NCBI GenBank assembly: GCA_028023455.1
Contig: JAQFVV010006733.1
Coordinates: 1-64,000, forward strand
Origin: Epiperipatus broadwayi
Lineage: Eukaryota; Onychophora; Udeonychophora; Euonychophora; Peripatidae
Direction: 5' to 3'
Length of the DNA: 64,000 bases
The notes under the pieces were generated by a model. It made no database searches. It had not been told where the DNA came from and saw nothing but the letters and a program-made list of their open reading frames with translations. The number at the start of each line of letters is the position of its first letter. The first letter of the stretch is position 1. Below are positions 23,761-34,850 of this stretch, piece after piece. A program made the translations under genes and the position numbers.

Positions 23761-24349
23761 GAGCACTCATAGCTGCTAACCAATGTGTAAACATGTGGAT
23801 AAATATCAATCATTGGTTAGTATGGGCCAATAGGCACTGATGTTCTCTGAGTCCAATTGCTACCAGTACAGTAGGGGATTTGGCAATAAATAGTCAGCCT
23901 TTTTGGAGGCAAGAAGGAGAGAGAGAGAGAACATCTACCTAATCTGTATGGCTGAATGTGCTCTCAATTGAAACCACTTTCAACTGTGAAGGTGTTTCTA
24001 CTATAGTCATTACCAATATGTCTACACAAGCAAGTCCATGATAGGATTGGGAGTTGTTATGACTACAGTCGACTTGAGGCAGGCTGTCCAGTACAGCCAG
24101 AAGAGTCTTGACTAGAACTCACTAAGCAAGCTAATATATACATCTGGAAATGAATTTAGTCATTCATGCATGACCAGCTCATAATTGGCCAAGTCATCAG
24201 TAAAATTGTATTTATAAATGGTATAACATGTATGTATATTTGTTCTAATAAATTATACATATTAACTTTGTGAATGTTCATATTTTTTTTATATTAATGT
24301 TGGTTTGGATTTGAAACCTGCAATTCAGACAAACACAACAACTAGTATC
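23761..24349. other. Less AT-rich unassigned stretch
   Basis: It has more G+C than its neighbours, a (GA)n microsatellite at about 23916-23931, and ends in AATAAATTATACATATT. The composition recalls a retroelement terminal or untranslated region, but I find no second copy in the window. Confidence 0.3.
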
Positions 24350-24570
24350 CCTTAGATTCATGAATACTGAACTTAAAGTGATGGTCCAATCAATTTTAGC
24401 TATTGACAGAATAGTCAAAATATTTAGAACATCGCTTTACATTCAGTATTCATAAATTTAAAGATCAGCAGTTCTAATTCCCATATGAGTACTGTCATTG
24501 GACATGCCAGTAGACTAGAAGGAGAAGGGAGAATAATAATATTCAAAATGTTGTGTTCTACATTTGTATA
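24350..24570 (+). mobile_element. Family D SINE with tRNA-like region
   Basis: The segment from about 24405 to 24485 reads like a tRNA: an A-box position (TAGTCAAAATATTTAGAACATCGCTTTACA) and a B-box-like GCAGTTCTAATTCCC. A tRNA-unrelated part (GTACTGTCATTGGACATGCCAG) follows. It is degenerate and different from the GTCAAGCG SINE. Confidence 0.5.
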
Positions 24571-25078
24571 TTATCACTAACAATTGAGTATATTTGAAAA
24601 AATATAAAGTTAACATTTTTCTTAAAAATGTTTAACAATTTAAAAAATGCAGAAGTAATCCTACATTCAACTACAAATTACTTTTGCAAACAAAAAAACG
24701 TAAATACAAGTTAATTTTATAAGAAACTAGTCATATTCTCCCAATTCCATACACCTGTATATGAATGTATATATCTATAATATAATTTTAAAAATGTAGA
24801 TAATTAGATAATAAAATTAATAAAAATAGGTAATACAGAGGAGAAAACAGTTCAGTAGTAGAGAAAACAGTCATATATTAACAGAATATGTAAGATTAAA
24901 AAATAACTGATTAAAATATAATTCATAAATGCTCATGCAAATATACAAATCTGTGCAAAATTCAGAGACTCAGTCTATTAGTCTCCAAACTGTGAATTAC
25001 TGAAATTGTAAATAGTACATTTTTTCAACATAAGGAGAATATATTACTATACAAAGTAAGATGTAAATGCTTAGAATG
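24571..25078. other. AT-rich stretch without a recognised gene
   Basis: No gene or repeat was recognised. Confidence 0.4.
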
Positions 25079-25494
25079 ATTTATTTCAGTTTTCAACTAT
25101 CGGCACTTCGCAAATTAAAATATTATTTACATACTTTACTGCTTGTTATGAATTCTAAAAACTACTTTGTAATAAATCATAGGATTTTGCATTGTACATT
25201 TATGATTTAGACTCAGTGAGTTAATTGTGAAGATATTTAAAGCTTCAAGCTTTCAAACCTAAATGCTTACGATTGGCTTAGATTATATAAAAAGAAAAGT
25301 TGAGAGAAGGGTGGCCGCTCTATTCTCATAAAATCTTTGGATGTGTTTAGATTTGATGTCATTTTAGATAGCTATCCTTGGCATCTGATTGGCTGTCAGT
25401 TATGTATTGTAATGAGCACTAGAGATTTGGCAGTATCTCAATTTATTTCAGTTTTCAACTATCGGTGCTTCGCAAATTAAAATATTATTTACAT
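25079..25494. repeat. 54-bp direct repeats enclosing a family A copy
   Basis: 25079-25132 and 25441-25494 are the same 54-bp sequence, differing only at CGGCAC versus CGGTGC. Between them is a family A copy (25215-25440), with GAAGATATTTAAAGCTTCA and GCATCTGATTGGCTGTCA. The period is 362 bp. It could be a long target duplication or one unit of a tandem repeat. Confidence 0.7.
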
Positions 25495-25605
25495 TTCACT
25501 TACTACTGATCCACTATAAGATGAAAATTTCTCTTAAGTTTAATCCATTTTCTATTATCCATAATCTCTTTCTCCACATTATAGATTTCTTACATCCATT
25601 AATAT
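25495..25605 (-). mobile_element. RTE 3'-end fragment
   Basis: TGATCCACTATAAGATGAAAAT and TTAAGTTTAATCCATTTTCT match the last ~110 bp of the intact RTE. It begins directly after the second 54-bp repeat. Confidence 0.75.
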
Positions 25606-26058
25606 ATATATTGTAGTCATGCATAATTGGCTACAAGCATTAAATAGAGTTTCAAATATGACAATAATAATTAACAGCATTTTAAATTCTAAAGCCTAAA
25701 TAAATAAAGGGTTGGTACAAAAAAAAAAAGCAAAAAAAAAGGGAATTTTGTTAACTAATTATAAATTTAATTTTTGGAAAAAGAAAAATGAATTAAAACA
25801 ATTTTAAAAATTTGTCAACTCCGTAATAGAATTGTTATAAAAATATGAAGTTTTTAAATAAATTTGTATTAGTAAATTGAGTAAGATTTGTCTTATTTTC
25901 TCATTTTTTTATATGTCCAATTATTCTTAATTATCATCTGTTCTCTTTCCTGTGTTTTTCAAAAAGCAAGCATTGATAATGATTGTAAGAGTTGGGTTAA
26001 TTAAGTTGTTAATAATAAACACCTAGACCTTAGATGGGAGCAATTAAGTTTGACAAAC

Positions 26059-26066
26059 TATAAAAG
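26059..26066 (+). promoter_or_regulatory. TATA box in left terminal repeat
   Basis: TATAAAAG is preserved at the same place in both diverged terminal repeats. Confidence 0.5.
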
Positions 26067-27160
26067 ACTTATGGTAAATTTAGGTCAATATACATTTTGG
26101 CAGAGGATGCTTAGAAGCCGAGTACATTTGTGCTGGCAGAGAGCAGAGTTTAGCAAATTTTTTTTTGTAAAGACTATACAGACCATGTACATACATGCTA
26201 AAGGTTGGAATATTATAAAAGTATGTTATTATTCAAATACAAGATAGTTTGATAAATATATAAGATAAATATTATAAAATTGATTTGCTAGAAAATCTCC
26301 TATGAACCACCTCTGGCCACATGATGCTCCATGGGGCAAGAAATGATGTTGTTCAGCCTGTACATATAAAAAATGATCTAGCATGAAAAAGAAAACTTAA
26401 TCGTTCCATCCCAGCTCTATCATATATAAATACATACATGTGACATCCCCAAGTGAGAAGAAAAAAGATTACCATGGCTTAATAACAACCAGCCAAACTA
26501 TGAGATATTCACAAATGTAATTCCAATCATAGGAAAAATACTACAAACCATTTTGCTAACTTTCAAAGAACTACATGGATAAAATTATTTAGTTATAATC
26601 TCACCACAAATTGCATAGGATTAGTCAATGGACTAAGAATTCATTTTAAAATTCTATTGACAAATGAAAATAGGAAACATTCATCTCAAGTATTATAGTC
26701 TGATAATCAAAGTGTCCGTTTTTATAACTATTTTTTTGCTGACAAAAGAAAAACAAAGACTGAAATTAATGCAACATTGCTGGTGAGTTCAGTGAATCCC
26801 AAAGCTATGATTCAGCGCTAATAGGATTTCTACAAAAGAATATAAGTTCAAACATAGATTTCCAATAGTGTGATTATGAATATTTAATATTATAACCAGC
26901 CAGAACTAATAAATATTCTAGCCATGTTAAATATCATGAATTATATCCATATAATGAAGAGGAAATATTACTGTTTGTGGAGTTAACATTGTCAGTAATA
27001 GGGTTTAAACTAATAATGTCCCTTAGAGCATAGTTATGATTGGACCAATAAGTCGTTATTTTAGAATCAATTATATTTGTGATCATGTGGTCTAATCATA
27101 GAGGCTTAAATAGAGTTACAACTACATATGGTACACCATTGTGGTACAATTAGTGTTACA

Positions 27161-29633
27161 ACATGTTGCATTTAACTCTCTTACATTCATTCTGGTGGGT
27201 AAACACAAACTCTAAAAAAAAATAAGGTGATGTTGCACATAAGGTAAATATAGAAATGAAGAATTAGATAAAATAGTAGGGAAAGGGCAATATTTAAAAA
27301 AATTAGAAATAGTGTGATAGAGACATATCAACAAGAAAAAACATGCAATGTGGGGAAAAATTAAAAATATTATGGTGAAGTTATAGTAACAAAAGCAAAT
27401 AAGCTAGGGAAAAATAGGCTAGATATAGAAAAGAATTAAGTGCAATTGTTATGTATTTGAGATATGAATGCAACAATTATTGATATTTATATATAGAAAA
27501 CAAATATATATTTTTAAAAAATGCAAGCCCAAAATTTGGAGAAAACACAGTACTATTAGCTGAACAGACAGATCTCACAAAACCATGTATGGTAATTAGT
27601 TATGAAAAATATGTTAAAGAAAAACATGAAAGTTCAAAAGAGAAGATAGGTCAAACAACACTATCGATAAATTTAATAGCACAAATGAAAGACCAAATGA
27701 AAAGATAGCTGGCCAAAAAGAAGACAAGTATAATAAAATTGCTAAAAATAATAATAGCTGATGATAACAAAAGCCAAGTGGAAAAGATAAATGAATGAAA
27801 TTAAAAATAAAACCAATTGAAAGATGAAAAGTGAATGATGAATCTTGAATGACAAGGTGGAAAAAATTTCATGAAGAGATAAAAAAAAAAATGAGTAGGA
27901 TAGCAAATAATCCAGCAATAAAAAACAATAGCATTGGTATATATACAAAAGGAGAAATAAGTGACCTCAGTAGGCAAACAAAACAAATCAAAATTGGGGA
28001 TTGAAAGACTAGAAGTTTACCATAGATAAGATAGCCAGAATAAAAAAAAAAATGTTTGTGACTATCTCAAAAAGGGAAATAAATAAAAATGATAAGCAAG
28101 AAGAAATATGGACCCTCAACTATTAAATTATTTATCTGATATAATAAACCAGTTTTTTAAAATTTGGATCTTTTCAGGCAATGCAGTCTGAATATTATGC
28201 CTGAAGAGAAAAAGCTAGATATAACCTGTGGTCATTTGCAGGGAGTATCATAGGCATAATGGGACTCATTGTTCATCCACCCTAGAAATTTTACCAAATT
28301 TAAACAGGCACTGTTGGAGTGAGGATTATCAGGAGGGTATCATGCACAAGACATCCCAAAAAAGTGTTCATCTGGTGAGTCTTACACTCCATTTTTTACA
28401 AAACAAATAGCAAAATTGAGACAATTAATAGCTGATCTATTGTCAGAATAGCAAATCATATAAATATTGAGGCATATTGAAAGGATGCTGATATATATAT
28501 AAACAGGTGTACTATTGAACAGGTTGTGGAACTGTTGAATGCTTTTGACAGTAGCAAGTGGCTATAAAAGAAAAAGAAGGGGATTTAAATCTACATTGAA
28601 AACTGCATGCTGAGGGGATAATTTCCTTGTACAAATGTCATAAGACATGAAAAGTAAAAAGAAAAGCCACTACCATGATATGAAGAAAGGCAAGGAGAAG
28701 TGCCACCATGGAAAAGAAGAAAAAAGTGGAGATTGAATTGGTAGTCCAATCAGTCCTGCTAGAACTTACATAATAAGATGAACAAGCAGTTTATTTATCA
28801 AACAAGATAAATATTATCACAGATCTAATTATGAGCTCCAATCTTCAAAAGCAGGATGCAATTATGGATCTAATATAGAAGTAAAGAAAAAAACAAAGTA
28901 ATAAGCAAGATGAGCATAAAGAAAGGCAAAAAATCTTTTCAAAGATTGGAGATGATTTTTAGTTGCTTATGTATGGTTGCTATACTTTAATACTCTAGTA
29001 CTGTTGATGACTGGAATATTTTGTCATTGGCATTAGGATGCAATATATTCATAATGATCCATTAAGTTATATATCTCTGCACTGCACCTACACAAAATTG
29101 AAAGTTCAAAATCATCAAAAGTAGCCCCCAAGTCTCAAAGAAGGAGATCTGTATATGAAATATCTATTGTGGTGATTACCATGGGCAGAACTGTGCTATG
29201 AATCATGGACTTCTAAGACTCATAAATGTCAAATAAGCAAGGCTTTATTGTGCTAAAATTTTGGTTTACTATACCTTCTGGGTTATAAGTTAAGTAATGT
29301 GTTTAAAGTGAGATAGATTTCATGGTGCTCATAGTGCATTGTGTTGGAGTCAGTTGCTGAAGGTCATTCCAATCCCAAGAAATAAATTAATTATGAATAG
29401 AAACAAACTAATCACAATATGAAGATAACCCAGAATAGTACTACAATACCAGCTCATATGTCTGTGATAATGTTAAAAACAGCTGAGCATGAGAAGTTTA
29501 AATTTTTAAGAATATAAAATGAAATTAGTCTAGGCAAACAAATAATTTTGATATAATTCAATGCAATTTCACTTCCCACGTTAGACAATGATATTAAAGC
29601 TATGCTTGGCCGACTACAACGTTTAAATGTAAG
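27161..29633 (+). pseudogene. Interior of the LTR-like unit, decayed
   Basis: Lysine/asparagine-rich, broken reading frames lie on the plus strand. A 60-codon open piece (28228-28410) has His and Cys residues (CREYHRHNGTHC) but no clear zinc knuckle. A purine-rich stretch follows at 28560-28950. It might be a dead gag-like region. I cannot assign any domain. Confidence 0.3.
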
Positions 29634-30110
29634 TGTCAAATATGATAATAATTAATAGCAGCAATTTTAATTCTAAACTCTTAATAAATAAAAAGTTAAG
29701 TTTTATTAGAGTCGTATGAGTGTGAGATTCTTTATATTTCATTTCAAACAAATATTTCTGAAGAAAAAAAAAGTTTTGTTAAGTAATTGTAAAATTAATT
29801 TTTGGAAAAAGAAAAAGAAGTGAAACAGTTTTACAAAACATATCAATTCAACAATAAAATTTTTAATTAAATTTCATTTATAATAATGTGGAGTTTCCGA
29901 CTAAATTTGTATTATAAAAATGAGTAATATTTTTCTTATTTTCTCTGTTGGCTTTTTCTATTTCCAATTATACTTATTCATCATCGGTTCTCTTTCCTGT
30001 GTTTTTAAAAAAGCAAGTATTGATAATGATTATAAAGGGGGAGATGTAATTAAGATGCTTATTAATAAACACCTTATAGAGTTGGATGGGAATGAGTAAG
30101 TTTATTATGC

Positions 30111-30118
30111 TATAAAAG
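30111..30118 (+). promoter_or_regulatory. TATA box in right terminal repeat
   Basis: TATAAAAG is the counterpart of the left-repeat box. Confidence 0.5.
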
Positions 30119-31084
30119 GCTATCACACATTGGTATATGTTTTGGCAGAAGTTGTTTTACAAGCAGAAGACATTCATGTTGGCAGAGAGCAGGATCTAGC
30201 AGTTGCTGTTTTTTTAAGAAGAACATCTGGACTGCGTATTTACACACCAAAAGTTGAAATATTATAAAAATGTGTTATTATTCAAATACCCAATAGTTTC
30301 GTACTTATATGAAATAAATGTTATAAAAATTATTTGCTAGAAAAAACTTGTGGTCCATCTCTAGTCTCTGATACTACACATAGGAAGAAATGATATTGTC
30401 CAGCTTGTACATAAAAAAATGACCTAGCATGAGGAAGAAACTTCATTATTCCATCTCAGTTCTAGCATATACATATATGTGTTTTTTTTAAGTGAGAAGA
30501 AAAGATCTACTGAGCCTTAATAACAGTCAGCTATCTTATTAATTTGCAAAGAACCACATAGATAAAATTGTTTAGTTATAAGCCTATCACAAATTGCATA
30601 GGAGTAATCAATGGAGTAAGAATTCATTTTAAAACTCTGTTGACAAATGGAAAATAATAAAAAAAAAATCATCCTGATGGTTATAGTCAAATGATCAAAG
30701 TGTTAGATTTTATAACTACCTTTTTGCCAACAAAAGGCAAACGAAGACTAAAATTAATTGAGTAGTGCAACATTACTAGTAAATTTCATAAATCACAAAG
30801 CTATGATTTGGTGCTAACAGGACTTCTGCAAAAAGGTGTAAGTTCAAACCTAGAGTGCTAATGGTGCCATTCTGGATCTTTGTGGAATTAACATCATCCA
30901 TAATAGGCTTTAAATTGATAATGTCCATCAGTATGCTCATCATAGTTTATGATTGGACAGTAAGCCATTATCTTGGAGCCAGTTATATTTGTGTCCCAGT
31001 ATGGTCTAGTCATAGTCTCCTAATACGGATTGTGTTACAATATATATATCTTTGATAAATTTTTGCTTTACTGACTCTGTTTAT

Positions 31085-31275
31085 GAGCACAGACTATCAC
31101 ATGACCCACCAGTCTCCACACTATCTCATAACGCTGATACACTTGAACACAGCTGGTTTAGCATGAAATATGTATTTGGTGATTATTTATCTTTTTAACA
31201 TATATGTGTTCAAGTGTATCAGTGTTATGAGATAGTGTGGAGAGTAGTGAGTCATGTGAAAGTCTGTGCTCATAT
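31085..31275. repeat. Family C hammerhead repeat, short head-to-head copy
   Basis: GAGCACAGACTATCACATGA at the left pairs with TCATGTGAAAGTCTGTGCTC at the right, arms of about 75-80 bp. The plus-oriented half keeps GCTGGTTTAGCATGAAATATG but has lost CTGATGA, so the ribozyme is broken. Confidence 0.75.
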
Positions 31276-31817
31276 ACCCTATGTATTACATATATAGACA
31301 CAGGTATATAATAAGCTTGTGTGTTTCAGTTAAGATTCTGTTTATGTACAATGTTTATAAATATAATAAATGAGAAATACATTTTAGTGCTCTCCACTCA
31401 CATTTAAACTTTAATATGAGTATGCTAAATAAAATAAACAGAATGACTTTCATGCAAGAGGTTAATTAAACACCTGTTCATTATGCCAGATTATCAGTCA
31501 AAAATGTATATGCTCAGTAGCAGTTAATGATATTAAAATCTACATTTGCATTAGAGAGTGCTAACACATTCTCATATATTATTATTATTCTCAAATTCAC
31601 TAATATTATTTGGATAAGTGTATGTATGCAGACTGATTGGCACGGTGATCAAAGTGATTATAGGCGATGAAATCTTTATAGGTTAAATTGTGATTATATA
31701 TTTGGTCTATTGTTTAATCACAAAAATTGAGTTAAATCAAAACATATGCACATAATGAAACTTACTTTTGCTATCTTAATATAAACTGAGCACCGATTGT
31801 ATATATGTATGGGAGAT

Positions 31818-31878
31818 GATAATCTGGACCAACTGATGAGTATTGGTTCAGCACGAAATATGTATATTGGTGATTATT
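31818..31878 (+). ncRNA. Type I hammerhead ribozyme motif, core intact
   Basis: Stem I pairs GATAATC (31818-31824) with GATTATT (31872-31878) and ACCAA (31828-31832) with TTGGT (31867-31871), leaving a 3-nt TGG bulge. The core CTGATGA is 31833-31839. Stem II is GTATTG/CAGCAC with a GTT loop and one A-C mismatch, then GAAA at 31855-31858. Stem III is the tiny ATATGTAT, and cleavage is predicted after A31866 (UA, allowed as UH). Very short stem III often means activity as a dimer in retrozymes. Cleavage is inferred, not shown. Confidence 0.75.
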
Positions 31879-32295
31879 TATCTTTTCTGCATGTGTGTGG
31901 TTATGTCTATCAGTAGTATGAGATAGATACTGTGGATGGTTGAAGTGGCTTGAAAATCTGAATTCAAATCCCCTATAATTACAATTGGGATCCAAGTATG
32001 AGACTGCCTGGTATTTCAAATCTTACATATTAAGCCTGCCTTCCACCCATCCCTCTTCTATGTATTTAAATGAATATTGTCCTATATATGAGGGATCAGA
32101 GTGATTTGGGGTCAATACGGGCATGATAACAATATTGGCATCAGCATGGGATTTGGGAATTCTATCATCAGATTTCCAATGGTATGGATGGCTGAAGAGT
32201 TGGAGGTTGGAGTAGACTAAAGCCTGTCTATTGAAGTATAAGGATTTTCTATCTTAATATAAACTAAGCACTGATTGTATATATGTATGGGAGAT

Positions 32296-32358
32296 GGTAA
32301 TCTGGACCAACTGATGAGTGTGCTAGTTCAGCGCAAAATACATATATTGATGATTATT
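32296..32358 (+). ncRNA. Degenerate hammerhead motif
   Basis: CTGATGA (32311-32317) is kept, but stem II has an insertion and GAAA has become AAAA, losing the catalytic G12. It is predicted inactive. Confidence 0.65.
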
Positions 32359-32460
32359 TATCTTTTCTGCATGTGTGTGGTCATGTTTATCAGTAGTATG
32401 TGATAGTCCGAATGATTGAAATGGATTGAAAGTCTGAATTCAAATTCCCTATATTTAAAT

Positions 32461-33364
32461 ACGTATAGTTTAAATTATATATTTCCAAGATAACAATTGT
32501 TTAGTTAGAGATGTTAATCTATATAGAGAGACTTTGATGGAATTGATTTCTTTTATATATATAAATATTACTCAACCATATCATTTTAACGCACTTTAGA
32601 AAGAGAGAAAGAACAATGATGTGTATCAATTTTAAACCAAAATAAACTTACTCTAAAAATCTCATAATTTCTGAATTAAACTTTGTAAGATAGTTTGTTT
32701 TAGTTTTATTAAGTTTATAATGGTTATAATTATAATTTTAATAAATTTATTTTTTTAGCATTTTCTTATTTATTCACAATTTAGGATGGGGTGAGGTAAT
32801 CATTTTATAATGTTTATGTTAATTTCATGTTTACTTAATAAGATATAAAATGATACTATGTGTATTTTAATTTGTTTGCATGCCTGAGGAGTCTATTTCA
32901 ACTTCAAACGGTCTACTAAGCTACTGGAAAGGATTTAAATACCTAAGGAATGTTCATTGGAACGCTTATAAATCCCGATGTTAGTATAAAGAATTAGTTT
33001 TATAAACTAATAGGTTTTTATTATTTCATAGAAATATTTTTTTCTTCTTGTATTTTTATTGCATATTTATAAAATGATTATCTTACCCTACCCTAAATTG
33101 TTATTGAATAAGGAAATAAACATATAAAATTTAAATTGAATCAATGAAAAGAAAGTTGAAAATTAATAAAACTGAAACAAATTAATGTTTAATTGTTCTC
33201 TTTCTATAATTGAGTTAAAACTATGTAATATGTTATATAGTATTTATGATTTTTTTTTTTTTTTACTTTTTAAAAATGGTTGAAAAATTAATTTCATAGT
33301 AAGTTTTAAACGATAGTTATTATTTACGATGATTACATAATAAATACATTGTACATGCTTAAAC
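32461..33364. other. AT-rich stretch without a recognised gene
   Basis: It contains a poly-T run near 33250. Nothing else was recognised. Confidence 0.4.
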
Positions 33365-34185
33365 CTGCATTTATATATGTAATATAAGCGGGATTCGAGC
33401 TCAGACTTTCACACGACCCACTAATCTCAGTGCCATCTCATATTGCTGACCCACTTGAAAAGATAAATAATTGACCAGCAATCATCAGTTGGTCTAGATT
33501 AAGGCTGAGCGCTGATTATATATATGTGTGAGGATAGTAATCTAGACCAGGGGTGTCCAACAAGAGGATCGTGATCCACCGGTCGATCGCAAAGCCAATT
33601 TTGGTCGATCGCGAGGCCAATCTGGCAAGAGCTGTCGGATAACGTGTGAAACAAATTAAGTCAAGATTTTAAAGTTTTTTTGTTATTTTAGTTTTTGTTC
33701 TAAATTTTTTTCCAATTCTAGATAGGCGAAGTCCACTAAAAATAATGTTGCAAAATAATATTTTAAATCTTGATTTAATGTAGCCAATTTGAATTAATAA
33801 ATATTGTTAATAATTATTCATGTTGCTTTAATTCCCCTGGACATGAGTTTTTTGGCCCGTTAAATAATTGTTATTTTTTACTAGGTAGATATATAAAAAT
33901 AGTATGCATTTCACACCTCCCTCCACTTAGACTATTAACAAGTCGATCGCCTATGACAGTAAGTTGATCGCAACACATTTTTAAAAATAAAAAGTAGATC
34001 TTATGAACACAAAAGTTGGCCATCCCTGATCTAGACCAACTGATGATTGCTGGTTTAGCATGAAATACGTACATTGGTGATTATTTATCTTTTCAACATG
34101 TGTGTGATCAGGTGAGTCAGCAATATGGCACTGAGAGTAGTGGGTCATGTGAAAGTCTGAATTCGAATCCTGCATAGATGATTAC
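33365..34185. repeat. Family C head-to-head copy split by a hAT MITE
   Basis: The left arm (33365-33547) and right arm (34029-34185) are inverted family C halves, each ending in a T-arm-like GGGATTCGAGCTC or its complement GAATTCGAATCC. The left hammerhead has lost most of its core. The right one (CTGATGA 34040-34046, GAAA 34062-34065) has C for U at position 16.1 and should be weak or dead. Confidence 0.8.
33548..34028. mobile_element. hAT-type MITE, 481 bp, 8-bp TSD
   Basis: It has ends CAGGGGTGTCCAAC and, inverted, CAGGGATGGCCAAC, and is bordered on both sides by ATCTAGAC (33540-33547 and 34029-34036). An 8-bp duplication with CAGGG termini is the signature of hAT transposons. Subterminal GGTCGATCGC motifs recur at both ends, possible transposase sites. 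There is no transposase, so it must be moved in trans. Confidence 0.9.
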
Positions 34186-34289
34186 ATAAGTAAAGAAAAT
34201 AATAATTAAAATTAGGGAGAGGTTATAGTGAAAGCTATTACAACAAATAAAACGTGAACATCTTAACGATTTTCATATCATTAGCCATT

Positions 34290-34850
34290 TAGAACTATAG
34301 AATATGCAGTGTAATAGAGTACTTCATCCTAATAGTATTTTTTGCTTAATTTATACTGAGATCGAATAAATATATAACCTTGACAATAATTTATATTTGA
34401 ACTCTATAGAATAAGCGATGTGATCTGAAACTTCATCTTACAATAATTTATATGGAGAAAATAATATGATCAAAAGATTAATCATGTGCATTTAAAACTA
34501 TAAAGTGAATAGGGTGATTGAAAACTTCAATGATGATATTACTTACATTAAGAATCACAGAATGAATAATGTAGATAAAAACATTATCTTGAAAATAATT
34601 TCTATCATATGCAGGTCCTCAAAAATTCATTTTGACAATAATTTGTGTAATGTTAACTTTGAATCATAGAATGAATAGTATGACTTAAAACTTTATCTTA
34701 TTGATGGTAATTTAAATTACTTTCACTTAGGTTAAGAACTTCATTTTGATGTAAAATTTTCTTTACTTGCATTTACAGCCATAAAATGCAAACTTCATTT
34801 TGTGATATATATACCTTGTATTCACAGCTGTAAAATGGACAGTCAGTGGT
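34290..34850. repeat. Degenerate tandem repeat, ~55-110-bp units
   Basis: At least five units share the pattern (A)CTATAGAATGAATAGTGTGAT..AAAACTTCATCTTGACAATAATTT in altered forms, starting near 34296, 34398, 34495, 34552 and 34664, with shorter echoes to 34850. It is an old minisatellite with uneven spacing. Confidence 0.6.

Larger units (their letters stand above)
25650..31039 (+). mobile_element. LTR-element-like unit with ~1.4-1.5-kb direct terminal repeats
   Basis: 25650-27160 and 29634-31039 align over their length, starting T(G/T)TCAAATATGA and ending TTAGTGTTACA / TTGTGTTACA. That is the TG...CA form of LTRs. Each has a conserved TATAAAAG (26059-26066 and 30111-30118) with GGCAGAGAGCAG downstream, so the plus strand is the likely transcript. 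The 2.47-kb interior is A-rich on the plus strand and has no intact protease, reverse transcriptase or integrase motif. The copies have diverged widely, so it is old. No primer site, polypurine tract or 5-bp TSD is evident. A large non-autonomous LTR element or a Penelope-like element are the alternatives. Confidence 0.6.
31775..32460 (+). mobile_element. Tandem hammerhead-repeat pair, retrozyme-like
   Basis: Two direct copies of family C share the upstream block (ATATAAACT.AGCAC.GATTG) and GGGAGATG.TAATCTGGACCAA, then the hammerhead, TGATTATTTATCTTTTCTGC and the end CTGAATTCAAAT. Equivalent cleavage positions are 31866/31867 and 32346/32347, so the monomer is 480 nt. Its middle (32010-32200) is a sequence absent from the palindromic copies. 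In known retrozymes, paired ribozymes release and circularise the monomer RNA. Here the second ribozyme has GAAA changed to AAAA, so only the upstream one should cut. Confidence 0.7.

Noticed and set aside
31771-32019. 82-codon minus-strand frame
   Set aside because: It is antisense to the hammerhead repeat. Similar peptides recur at other family C copies only because the DNA repeats.
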